This document shows, one piece after another, positions 1 to 6,791 of a DNA stretch of 14,431 nt. Source of the stretch: SIG701 sp045123975 (GTDB lineage: Bacteria; Bacillota; Clostridia; Oscillospirales; CAG-272). The DNA lies in the NCBI GenBank assembly GCA_045123975.1, contig JBGVKV010000124.1, forward strand, positions 1 through 14,431, read 5' to 3'. The position numbers and the translations under genes are program-made. The notes beneath the pieces were generated by a model. The model saw only the letters and a program-made list of their open reading frames with translations, was not told the DNA's origin and did no database searches. Position 1 is the first letter of the stretch. Every line of letters begins with the position of its first letter.

Positions 1-371
1 TTCCAGCCGATGTGGGGAATCTTCAGCCCCGCGGGGATCACCTCCGCAATGGGGCGGATCTCTCCGGGAATCAGGCCAAGCCCCCGATGGGTGCCGTACT
101 CGTAGCCCACCTCAAAGAGCAGCTGCATGCCGAGGCAGATGCCCAAAAGAGGTTTTCCGGCTTTTGCTTCCTCAATCAGTACGTCGGCAAGACCGCTGTC
201 CGTCAGCTTTTTCGCCGCGTCACCAAAAGCACCCACGCCGGGCAGGATGATTTTGTCGGCCGAGCGCAGCACTTGCGGATCGGCGGTGACGACAGCGTCG
301 GCACCGATGGCGATAAGGGAGCTTTTCAGGGAAAAGAGATTGCCCACGCCGTAATCCACGATGGCGATCAT
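1..371 (-). CDS. hisH: HisH, glutamine amidotransferase subunit of imidazole glycerol phosphate synthase (C-terminus beyond left edge)
   Basis: HisH hydrolyses glutamine and passes ammonia to HisF, which makes imidazole glycerol phosphate and AICAR in the cytoplasm. Only the first 123 codons are present; the gene runs off the left edge. The class I amidotransferase pattern is clear: MIAIVDYGVGN at the N-terminus, the oxyanion-strand motif LPGVGAFGD at residues 43-51, and the nucleophile elbow GICLGMQLLFE at 77-87 with Cys79 as the predicted catalytic cysteine. The KIPHIGW stretch at 117-123 is also typical. The His/Glu members of the triad would lie outside the window. The ATG at 371 overlaps the hisB TGA as ATGA, so translation is probably coupled to hisB. 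The remaining histidine genes (hisA, hisF, hisI) probably follow to the left, but that is inference. Confidence 0.95.
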   Translation of the reverse strand, partial: MIAIVDYGVGNLFSLKSSLIAIGADAVVTADPQVLRSADKIILPGVGAFGDAAKKLTDSGLADVLIEEAKAGKPLLGICLGMQLLFEVGYEYGTHRGLGLIPGEIRPIAEVIPAGLKIPHIGW

Positions 372-958
372 GCGAGGACTCCTTTCGTGGAGGGAATGGC
401 ATCGCGGCATTCTTCATCCATAGCTACAGCCGCCCGCAGGGAGCGGGCCACGGATTTGAAGGTTCCCTCGATGATGTGGTGGGAGTTTTCCCCTGCCAGC
501 TGTCGGATGTGGAGGGTAAGATTGGCACAGCGCACAAAAGCAAGGAAAAATTCCTTTACCAGCTCCGTGTCAAACGTGCCCACCTTTTCCGTGGGGATCT
601 CCAGAGCGTAGCCCAGACAGGCGCGGCCGCTCAGATCCACGGCGGTGAGGATCAGTGCCTCATCCATGGGAAGGATTTTGTCGCCGTAGCGGCAGATGCC
701 CCGCTTGTCGCCCAGAGCCGTGGCAAATGCCTGTCCCAGGCAGATGCCCACGTCCTCCACGGTGTGGTGATCGTCCACTTCCGTGTCCCCCTCGCATTTC
801 ACGAAGAGATCGAATTTGCCGTGGGCGGCAAACAATGTCAGCATGTGGTCAAGGAATCCCACGCCGGTGTCGATATCACACTCGCCTGTGCCGTCCAGAT
901 TCAGTTTCAGGGTAATATCCGTTTCCGCCGTACGGCGGGTAATGTCAGCAACTCTCAT
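368..958 (-). CDS. hisB: HisB, imidazoleglycerol-phosphate dehydratase
   Basis: This enzyme dehydrates imidazole glycerol phosphate to imidazole acetol phosphate, the substrate of HisC. At 196 residues it has the length of the monofunctional dehydratase, without the histidinol-phosphatase domain fused to it in E. coli. The metal-binding motifs of the family are present: GVGFLDHML at 32-40, DDHHTVEDVGICLG at 62-75, and NSHHIIEGTFKS at 158-169. The conserved STKGVL lies near the C-terminus (190-195). The ATG at 958 overlaps the hisC stop as ATGA, and a GGAGGA ribosome site sits just upstream inside the hisC end, so the start is well supported. Its own TGA overlaps the hisH start. The identification is secure from the motifs alone. 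Confidence 0.97.
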   Translation of the reverse strand: MRVADITRRTAETDITLKLNLDGTGECDIDTGVGFLDHMLTLFAAHGKFDLFVKCEGDTEVDDHHTVEDVGICLGQAFATALGDKRGICRYGDKILPMDEALILTAVDLSGRACLGYALEIPTEKVGTFDTELVKEFFLAFVRCANLTLHIRQLAGENSHHIIEGTFKSVARSLRAAVAMDEECRDAIPSTKGVLA

Positions 959-2019
959 ATGCGTTCCTCCAAAATAGTGCGAAGGGTCTGTATCAGTGTG
1001 TCCATCTGCTCTTTGGTGCCAACGGTGATGCGGTTGTACTCGGCGATCCTTGCCGCATCGAAGTGACGGACGAGAATGCCCCGTTCCTTCAGTGCGCGAT
1101 AGATCTCGCCGCCGGCCACCTTCGGGTGACGGACGAACAGGAAATTCGTCATCGAATCCGTCATCACGAAGCCCAGCTTTGAAAGCTCCGCCGCGGCGTA
1201 CGCCCGATTATCCATAATCGTACGGCAGTTGGCACGGGTATAGGCTTCGTCCTCCATCACACCGATACCCGCCGCCATGGTCATCTGGTTGATGTTGTAG
1301 GGATTGGTGGAGTACTTGATCGTATTCAGATCCCGGATCAATGCGGGACATCCCACACCGAAGCCCAGTCTTGCTCCCGCCATGGAGCGGGATTTGGAGA
1401 AGGTCTGCGTGACGAGCAGATTGTCATACCTGCGAACCAGGGGCACACAGCTTTCCGCCCCGAAATCCACGTAGGCCTCATCCACCACCACCACCGAGTC
1501 CGGATTGCGGCGAACGATCTCCTCGATCTGCTCCCGCGTCAGGGCGATGCCCGTGGGGGCGTTGGGGTTGGCGATAAAGATGGTCTTGCCGATGCCGTAG
1601 TAATCCTCTGCGCGGATCGAAAAATCCTCCGCCAGGGGAATCTTTTCGTAGGGAACCCCGTTGATCTCCGCAAAGACGGAGTAGAATCCGTAGGTGATGT
1701 CCGCAAAGGCGGCGGGGTGATCCTTATCACAGAACGCCATAAAGGCGAAGTTCAGAATCTCGTCGGAGCCGTTGGTCAGGAGCACTTCATCGTAGGTGAC
1801 GCCCAATTGCTTGGCTACCGCCTCCGTCAGAGCGCGGCATTCGGGATCGGGATACAGCTGGAGATTCCCTGACGCCTCGGCGGCGTATTGTATTGCCTTT
1901 GCCGAGGGCGGGAAGGGGGATTCGTTGGTGTTCAGCTTGATATACTGTCTTGCTTTCGGCTGTTCGCCCGGGGTGTAGGGAATCAGGTTTTTATATTTTT
2001 CGCTGAAGAATCGACTCAT
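955..2019 (-). CDS. hisC: HisC, histidinol-phosphate aminotransferase
   Basis: A class I/II PLP-dependent aminotransferase that moves an amino group from glutamate to imidazole acetol phosphate, giving histidinol phosphate. The 354-residue protein shows the expected landmarks: KLNTNESPFPPS at 28-39, the substrate-side TNGSDE at 82-87, NPNAPTG at 151-157, DEAYVDF at 180-186, and FSKSRSMAGARLGF at 207-220. Lys209 is the predicted Schiff-base lysine and Arg217 the predicted phosphate/carboxylate contact. The early N-terminus and KLNTNESP fit HisC better than other aminotransferases, and the position between hisD and hisB settles the assignment. The start at 2019 overlaps the hisD stop (ATGA), with GGAGG a few bases upstream. 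Length and motifs are normal. Confidence 0.96.
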   Translation of the reverse strand: MSRFFSEKYKNLIPYTPGEQPKARQYIKLNTNESPFPPSAKAIQYAAEASGNLQLYPDPECRALTEAVAKQLGVTYDEVLLTNGSDEILNFAFMAFCDKDHPAAFADITYGFYSVFAEINGVPYEKIPLAEDFSIRAEDYYGIGKTIFIANPNAPTGIALTREQIEEIVRRNPDSVVVVDEAYVDFGAESCVPLVRRYDNLLVTQTFSKSRSMAGARLGFGVGCPALIRDLNTIKYSTNPYNINQMTMAAGIGVMEDEAYTRANCRTIMDNRAYAAAELSKLGFVMTDSMTNFLFVRHPKVAGGEIYRALKERGILVRHFDAARIAEYNRITVGTKEQMDTLIQTLRTILEERI

Positions 2020-3296
2020 TTTTCCTCCTCCAGGCGGATCACAGCGCTCTTGGCGTGGGCAGTCAGCCCCTCTTTTTCGGCGAAGTAGGCCACGTCCTTG
2101 GCCACCCGGGCAAGAGCATCCTTCGTGTAGTAGGTGTACTGGGTCTTTTTTACGAAGTCATCCACGGAGAGGGGGCTGGAGAAGCGGGCGGTGCCGCTGG
2201 TGGGCAGGGTGTGATTGGGGCCGGCGAAATAATCACCCAAGGCCTCGGGGCAGTTACGCCCCATGAAGATGGATCCCGCATGGCGGATCCGATCCAGATA
2301 ATCGAAGGGATTGTCCACGCACAACTCCAGGTGCTCCGGTGCGATCTCGTTGGCGATCTCGATAGCGGTGTCCAAATCGGGGGCTACGATGATCTTGCCG
2401 TTTTGGTCAATGGACGTCCGTGCGATCTCACATCGGGTAAGAAGGGGAATCTGCACCTCCAGCTCCGCCTGGGTGGCGGTAGCCAGTTCCGCCGAATCGG
2501 TGACGAGCACAGCGGAGGCCATACGGTCGTGCTCCGCCTGGGAGAGCAGATCCGCCGCCAGGTGGCGGGGAGAGGATTTGCCGTCGGCGACGATGAGAAT
2601 CTCACTGGGGCCGGCGATCATATCGATGGATACGGTTCCGTAGACCTGCTTTTTCGCTTCGGCCACGTAGGCGTTGCCGGGGCCCACGATCTTGTCTACC
2701 TTGGGAATGCTTTCCGTACCGTAAGCCAGAGCGGCCACGGCCTGGGCACCGCCCACCTTGAAGATCCGGTCGATGCCTGCCACGTATGCGGCGGCCAGAA
2801 TTACGGGATTCACCCGACCGTCCTTGCCGGGCGGAGTGACCATCACTACCTCGCGGCAGCCCGCGATCTTGGCGGGGATGGCGTCCATCAGCACCGTGGA
2901 GGGATACGCGGCGGTGCCGCCGGGTACGTACAGACCGGCACGGTCCACGGGGATGATCTTCTGTCCGATGACTACGCCGTTTTCCTCATTCAGGATAAAA
3001 CTGTTCCGCACCTGCTTTTCGTGGAAACGGCGGATGTTGACGGCCGCCTTCTCCAAAATGGTGAGGAATTCCGGCTCCACCAGGGTGAGTGCTTCCTCGA
3101 TCTCCTCCTTGGTGACCGCCAGGGAAGCAAGACGCACGCCGTCAAACTTTTCGCCGTATTCGTAGAGGGCCGCATCGCCGGCCTCTCGCACGCGGGCGAT
3201 GATTTCCGACACCGTATCCGCAACGGATTCGGTGGGAGAGGTGCGGGCAAAGATGGCCTCTGCTCCCAGTTCGCTGTAATTCAGTATGCGTATCAC
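2016..3296 (-). CDS. hisD: HisD, histidinol dehydrogenase (GTG start)
   Basis: HisD catalyses the last two steps of histidine synthesis, oxidising L-histidinol to histidine with two NAD+ in a zinc-dependent reaction. The protein has 426 residues, normal for the family. Visible motifs are PGGTAAYPSTVLM at 125-137, KVGGAQAVAALAYGT at 180-194, VGPGNAYVAEAKK at 204-216, IAGPSE at 227-232, and LLSQAEHD at 250-257. By family knowledge, Gln253, His256, Asp355 and His414 are the likely zinc ligands, and Glu321/His322 in APEHLE the likely acid-base pair. The start codon is GTG, overlapping the hisG stop as GTGA, with GGAGG about eight bases upstream inside hisG. It is the only gene of this run with a GTG start, which may lower its translation slightly. 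Confidence 0.97.
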   Translation of the reverse strand: MIRILNYSELGAEAIFARTSPTESVADTVSEIIARVREAGDAALYEYGEKFDGVRLASLAVTKEEIEEALTLVEPEFLTILEKAAVNIRRFHEKQVRNSFILNEENGVVIGQKIIPVDRAGLYVPGGTAAYPSTVLMDAIPAKIAGCREVVMVTPPGKDGRVNPVILAAAYVAGIDRIFKVGGAQAVAALAYGTESIPKVDKIVGPGNAYVAEAKKQVYGTVSIDMIAGPSEILIVADGKSSPRHLAADLLSQAEHDRMASAVLVTDSAELATATQAELEVQIPLLTRCEIARTSIDQNGKIIVAPDLDTAIEIANEIAPEHLELCVDNPFDYLDRIRHAGSIFMGRNCPEALGDYFAGPNHTLPTSGTARFSSPLSVDDFVKKTQYTYYTKDALARVAKDVAYFAEKEGLTAHAKSAVIRLEEEK

Positions 3297-3928
3297 TGTA
3301 TTGCCTCCATTTGACGGGATATACTGTTAACGATCGCTTCGATCGGTTCGTTTTTGAATTTGAAGCTGGCCTTGCCGGCGATGAGCCGTGCGCTGATGGG
3401 CACGATCTCCTCCGTCACTACCAGATGGTTTTCCTTCAGGGTGGTGCCCGTTTCCACGATGTCCACGATCACGTCGGACAGTCCCAGGATCGGGGCGATC
3501 TCGATGGATCCGTTCAGGTGGATGATGTCGATGTCCCGGCCTACCGAGGTGTAGTAATTGCGGGCGATGTTTTTGAATTTGGTGGCCACCTTCAAAGGTC
3601 TTGTGGGATCGTCGCGGAAATCCTCCCGCGCGGCCACGGCCATGCGGCAGATGCCGGTTTTCAGATCCAGAAGCTCGTACACGTCCGGGTTGTATTCCAG
3701 AAGAATATCCTTACCGGCTACGCCGATGTCGGCGGCACCCCGTTCCACGTAGATGGCCACGTCCGACGGCTTCACCCAGAAGTAGCGCACGCCCACTTCG
3801 GGATTCTCAAAAATCAGCTTGCGGTTGTTTTCTTTAATGGAAGGGCAGGGGAAGCCTGCTTTTTCAAACATGGCGTAGACCCGCTCGCCCAGTCTTCCCT
3901 TGGGCAGGGCAACATTCAGCATATTCAT
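3293..3928 (-). CDS. hisG: HisG, ATP phosphoribosyltransferase catalytic subunit (short form)
   Basis: HisG condenses ATP with PRPP, the first and committed step of histidine synthesis. At 211 residues it is the short HisG(S) form, lacking the C-terminal regulatory ACT-like domain of long HisG. Such enzymes work in a complex with HisZ, which is encoded immediately upstream. Visible features are the ALPKGRLGE N-terminal motif at 7-15, DIGVAGKD at 67-74, and the PRPP loop DIVETGTTL at 156-164. The ATG at 3928 is preferred over the in-frame ATG at 3922 because GAGGGG ends six bases upstream of 3928. The gap to the hisZ stop is ten bases and the gene ends in the GTGA overlap with hisD. Confidence 0.96.
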   Translation of the reverse strand: MNMLNVALPKGRLGERVYAMFEKAGFPCPSIKENNRKLIFENPEVGVRYFWVKPSDVAIYVERGAADIGVAGKDILLEYNPDVYELLDLKTGICRMAVAAREDFRDDPTRPLKVATKFKNIARNYYTSVGRDIDIIHLNGSIEIAPILGLSDVIVDIVETGTTLKENHLVVTEEIVPISARLIAGKASFKFKNEPIEAIVNSISRQMEAIQ

Positions 3929-3938
3929 CCATTGCCCC

Positions 3939-5024
3939 TCACTTTCTCAGATCCATAATTTCGCGGTAGGTCATCTTTTCGGGAACGGCGGGCTGTGCCG
4001 CTGCCCGTTTTCCCTGACGGATCAGGGAATCTACCGTTTCAGCGATCTCTGCGGCCGGTGTGGTATCACCGTACAGAATCAGCGTATCCACGTCGTAGTC
4101 GGCGGTGGCTTTGGAGAGATCCTTCAGAAGATCCAGATACACCGCAAATCCGATGGCGCCGGCTCTCCGGCCCATACGGCGCATCAGCCGATCGTACTGT
4201 CCGCCCGAGAGGATCGCCGTGGGGATGCCCCGTACAAATCCCTTGAACACGATACCGTTATAATAGTTCATATCCTGCACCACGGAGAAATCCAGACGGA
4301 TCCGTGCGTCCGTGCGTACGGAGAGGATATCCCGCAGCTGCTGCCTTTCCGCTTTCGCCACGTCGGCGGGGAGAAGCTCGTCCAGCTTCGCCATTACGGA
4401 CGCGGGCTCGCCGTAGGCGGCGATCAGTCCCCGCAGAATACGCTCCCCGTCGGGGGTAACGGATTCACTCTTGCAGATCTCGCTGACACCGTGGGGGTTC
4501 TTTTCCCCGATGCAGCGGAGCAGGCCCGTGCGTCCCTCGGGGGATACCTTCAGGGAATCCAGCACGGCGGAAACGATGCCCAAATGAGATACGTCCAGTA
4601 CAAACTCCTCGGATACGGCGCAAAGGCTCTGGGCGGCCAGGGACAACACCTCGCACAGACAGTAGGTGTCGATCTGCCCGATGCACTCCAGACCGGTCTG
4701 CATGATCTCCTTATAGGAGCCGTTTTCGTCGGAAACACGGTACACGTTTTCGTTGTAGCACAGCTTCTGTACCCCGTACGTGACGTCCTTGTTGTTTTTG
4801 ATGATGGAGAGGGTCACGTCCGGCTTCAATGCCATCAGCTTGCCGCTTTTGTCGGTGAAGGTGATCACGCTGTCCGACACGAGAAAATCCTTGTTGCGGA
4901 CGTAGAGATCGTACTCCTCAAACTTGCTCATCTTATAGGGCGTGTAGCCGTAGGAGCGGTACAGCGACCGCAGACGGTACACAGCTTTTTCATCGTTTTG
5001 CAGTATGGTTTCAGCGATGTTCAT
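3939..5024 (-). CDS. hisZ: HisZ, ATP phosphoribosyltransferase regulatory subunit
   Basis: HisZ is a catalytically dead paralogue of histidyl-tRNA synthetase that binds short HisG, activates it and mediates histidine feedback inhibition. The 361-residue protein has the class II synthetase-like core: YGYTPYKMSKFEEYDLY near residues 25-41, a motif-2-like ALKPDVTLSI around 66-75, YNENVYRVSDENGSYKEIMQTGLECIG, and a late YYNGIVFKGFVRGIP followed by SGGQYDRLMRRMG. It is shorter than a true HisRS and lacks an anticodon-binding domain, and it sits directly upstream of short hisG. Those two facts separate HisZ from HisS. The ATG at 5024 has AAAGGA about seven bases upstream. The 27-base gap after yerC shows no terminator, so the two genes are probably cotranscribed. 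Confidence 0.94.
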   Translation of the reverse strand: MNIAETILQNDEKAVYRLRSLYRSYGYTPYKMSKFEEYDLYVRNKDFLVSDSVITFTDKSGKLMALKPDVTLSIIKNNKDVTYGVQKLCYNENVYRVSDENGSYKEIMQTGLECIGQIDTYCLCEVLSLAAQSLCAVSEEFVLDVSHLGIVSAVLDSLKVSPEGRTGLLRCIGEKNPHGVSEICKSESVTPDGERILRGLIAAYGEPASVMAKLDELLPADVAKAERQQLRDILSVRTDARIRLDFSVVQDMNYYNGIVFKGFVRGIPTAILSGGQYDRLMRRMGRRAGAIGFAVYLDLLKDLSKATADYDVDTLILYGDTTPAAEIAETVDSLIRQGKRAAAQPAVPEKMTYREIMDLRK

Positions 5025-5051
5025 TTGGGAATCCTTTCGGGAATGTGGGAA

Positions 5052-5345
5052 TCAGAAATCCGTTTCGTTCAGTCGGCCGAGAACGGTTTTGTAGCCGTCA
5101 CTGCCGTAATTCAGGCATTTGCTTACCCGGCAGATGGTGGCGGTGCTGGCGCCGGTGGCCTTTGATATTTCCTGATAATTTTTACCTGTGCCAAGCATTT
5201 CAGCCACTTCCAGCCGCTGGGACAGATCCTGCAATTCGCGGATGGTGCACAGATCCTCGAAGAATGCGGAGCATTCCTCCTCGGTTTTCAGAAGAAGTAC
5301 AGCCTTAAACAGCCGTTTCATTGTGTCGGTATGATGGGGACTCAT
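5052..5345 (-). CDS. YerC/YecD-type TrpR-fold DNA-binding regulator, probable histidine operon regulator
   Basis: A small helix-turn-helix protein of the YerC/YecD branch of the TrpR superfamily. The segment from about residue 44 to 80 (QRLEVAEMLGTGKNYQEIS followed by ATGASTATICRVSKCLNYG) is the family signature: a helix, then an HTH whose recognition helix contains STATICRVSKCL. Starting at 5345 it has 97 residues, near the usual family size. An in-frame ATG at 5363 exists, but it would lie only about 11 bases after the predicted transcription start and has no ribosome site. The ATG at 5345 has AGGCAGGT five bases upstream (5351-5358). As first gene of the histidine operon, with no leader attenuator, it is the natural candidate regulator. 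From memory, comparative genomics has proposed such proteins (HisR) as histidine repressors in Firmicutes; that role is inferred here. Confidence 0.9.
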   Translation of the reverse strand: MSPHHTDTMKRLFKAVLLLKTEEECSAFFEDLCTIRELQDLSQRLEVAEMLGTGKNYQEISKATGASTATICRVSKCLNYGSDGYKTVLGRLNETDF

Positions 5346-5374
5346 AACGTACCTGCCTATCATTGTTTTAATTG

Positions 5375-5396
5375 TTTAGTATTTTACCACGCTAAA
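5375..5396. promoter_or_regulatory. Candidate operator over the histidine promoter (inverted repeat TTTAG-N12-CTAAA)
   Basis: TTTAG at 5375-5379 and CTAAA at 5392-5396 form an inverted repeat with five-base arms and a 12-base spacer that brackets the -10 box and the transcription start. The position suits a repressor such as the YerC-type protein encoded next to it. The arms are short, so chance is a real alternative. Confidence 0.25.
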
Positions 5397-5409
5397 GCGA
5401 TGAAGTCAA
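5381..5409 (-). promoter_or_regulatory. Promoter of the histidine operon (yerC-hisZGDCBH)
   Basis: On the minus strand a -35 TTGACT (5404-5409) is separated by exactly 17 bases from a -10 TAAAAT (5381-5386). This is a near-consensus housekeeping promoter. Transcription would begin near 5374, giving a leader of about 30 bases to the ATG at 5345. That is too short for a T-box, riboswitch or peptide attenuator. Confidence 0.8.
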
Positions 5410-5417
5410 TACGAAAA

Positions 5418-5429
5418 CGGAAATTTCCG
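5418..5429. repeat. Perfect 12-base palindrome in the divergent promoter region
   Basis: CGGAAATTTCCG reads identically on both strands. It lies 8 bases upstream of the -35 box of the histidine promoter and about 20 bases upstream of the -35 box of the plus-strand promoter. This is where a shared activator or repressor could act. It could also simply form part of an AT-rich upstream element. Confidence 0.35.
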
Positions 5430-5448
5430 GATATTTTATCACGGATTC

Positions 5449-5477
5449 TTGAAATTTTACTTATAATATGATATAAA
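5449..5477 (+). promoter_or_regulatory. Promoter of the acyltransferase-fliB-TRIC operon
   Basis: A -35 TTGAAA (5449-5454), a 17-base spacer and a -10 TATAAA (5472-5477) form a good housekeeping promoter. A TG dinucleotide at 5469-5470 adds an extended -10 element. The predicted start near 5484 leaves a leader of about 45 bases before the ATG at 5529 and rules out the upstream in-frame ATG at 5481. Confidence 0.75.
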
Positions 5478-5528
5478 TGAGTGGGGAATGTTGTCCGTTC
5501 CCCGAATCCGGCCGAATGGAGAAATCCT

Positions 5529-6791
5529 ATGAAAATCAAAACGAAGAAACTGAGTTGGGCCCAGGTGCAGAACTTGCCCCGCCCGAAACATAAAAAGCCC
5601 ACCCGCCCCCACTGGCTTTTCCGCACCGTGGTGCGGGTAGCGTCCATTCCCGATTTGCTCTTCACCCACTTCCGCTGTGAGCGGGTGCGTATGGAGGCGG
5701 CGGGGAACGGTCCCTGGCTCATTCTGATGAATCATTCCAGCTTTATCGATCTGGAGATTGCCTCCAAGCTGCTGTATCCCAAACCCTACAACATCGTCTG
5801 TACTTCCGACGGTCTGGTGGGCAAGGAGTGGCTGATGCGGCAGATCGGCTGTATCCCCACTCAGAAATTCGTGCCCGATCTGATGCTGATCCGGGACATG
5901 CTCCACGCCGTGCGGGAAAAGAAGAACAGCGTGCTCATGTATCCCGAGGCCAGCTATTCCTTTGACGGATGCGCCACCCCGCTGCCCCGGCAGTTGGGCC
6001 AGCTTCTCAAGAAACTGGACGTGCCCGTGGTGATGATCCGTACCTACGGCGCCTTCGCACGGGATCCGCTGTATAACGGTCTGCAGAAGCGAAAGGTGAA
6101 GGTTTCCGCCAGGATGGAGTGCATCCTTACCCGTGAGGAGATCGCCGAAAAATCCGTGACCGAGCTGGATCAGGTGCTGGACGATGCCTTTACCTTTGAC
6201 AATTTCGCCTGGCAGAAGGAAAATAACGTGCGGATCGACGCGCCTTTTCGCGCGGACGGGCTGAACCGCATACTGTATAAATGTGCCCACTGCGGGGCCG
6301 AGGATATGGTGGGTGAGGGTGTCACCCTTACTTGCCGTAAGTGCGGCAAGGTGTGGGAGCTGGACGAATACGGCTCTCTCGCCGCAAAAGAGGGCGAGAC
6401 GGAGTTTGCCCACGTTCCCGATTGGTACAATTGGGAGAGAGAACAGGTCCGCCAGTCGATTCTGGACGGCACCTACCGGCTGGAGGCCGACGTGGACATC
6501 GGCGTAATGGTGGACTTTAAGGCCATCTATATGGTGGGCGAGGGCCATCTCACCCACGACGAAAACGGATTCACCCTGACGGGATGTGACGGGGAGTTGT
6601 TCTACACCCAAAGCCCCAAGGCATCCTACGGCTTGTATTCCGATTATTTCTGGTACGAGATCGGTGACGTGATTTGTATCGGCGACCGAAAGTGCCTGTA
6701 TTACTGCTTCCCCAAGGGAGTCGGCGACGTGGTGGCCAAGACCCGCCAGGCGGCGGAGGAGATGTACAAGATCTGCCGTGAGCGCACGTAA
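5529..6791 (+). CDS. PlsC-like 1-acylglycerol-3-phosphate acyltransferase family protein with zinc ribbon and C-terminal domain
   Basis: Residues about 50-220 form an acyltransferase domain of the PlsC/LPLAT superfamily. The HX4D catalytic motif is NHSSFID at 68-74 (His69, Asp74), and YPEASYS at 138-144 stands for the usual FPEGTRS block with Glu140 kept. Members transfer acyl chains to lysophospholipids at the cytoplasmic membrane face; the substrate here is unknown. The protein has 420 residues, much longer than a typical PlsC of about 250. After the catalytic domain comes a zinc ribbon (Cys252, Cys255, Cys269, Cys272). A C-terminal domain at about 316-415 rich in aromatic beta-type segments (LYSDYFWYEIGDVICIG) then ends in a helix. 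The ATG at 5529 has GGAG seven bases upstream and follows the promoter; an upstream ATG at 5481 would precede the transcription start. It overlaps the next gene by 14 bases. Confidence 0.85.
   Translation: MKIKTKKLSWAQVQNLPRPKHKKPTRPHWLFRTVVRVASIPDLLFTHFRCERVRMEAAGNGPWLILMNHSSFIDLEIASKLLYPKPYNIVCTSDGLVGKEWLMRQIGCIPTQKFVPDLMLIRDMLHAVREKKNSVLMYPEASYSFDGCATPLPRQLGQLLKKLDVPVVMIRTYGAFARDPLYNGLQKRKVKVSARMECILTREEIAEKSVTELDQVLDDAFTFDNFAWQKENNVRIDAPFRADGLNRILYKCAHCGAEDMVGEGVTLTCRKCGKVWELDEYGSLAAKEGETEFAHVPDWYNWEREQVRQSILDGTYRLEADVDIGVMVDFKAIYMVGEGHLTHDENGFTLTGCDGELFYTQSPKASYGLYSDYFWYEIGDVICIGDRKCLYYCFPKGVGDVVAKTRQAAEEMYKICRERT

Noticed and set aside
3939..5024. Histidyl-tRNA synthetase (HisS) as the identity of the gene called hisZ
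   Set aside because: It lacks an anticodon-binding domain, is shorter than HisS, and directly precedes a short-form hisG that needs HisZ.
2055..5165. Long plus-strand frames opposite hisD, hisG and hisZ (2055-3314, 3311-3958, 3900-5165)
   Set aside because: They mirror the histidine genes, carry no ribosome sites, and their Gly/His/Val-rich products are typical antisense artefacts.
5346..5528. T-box or riboswitch in the divergent intergenic region
   Set aside because: The predicted leaders are about 30 and 45 bases with no specifier or antiterminator-like structure.
5457..6611. 384-codon minus-strand frame opposite the acyltransferase gene
   Set aside because: The sense strand has the promoter, ribosome site and catalytic motifs; the antisense product matches nothing I recognise.
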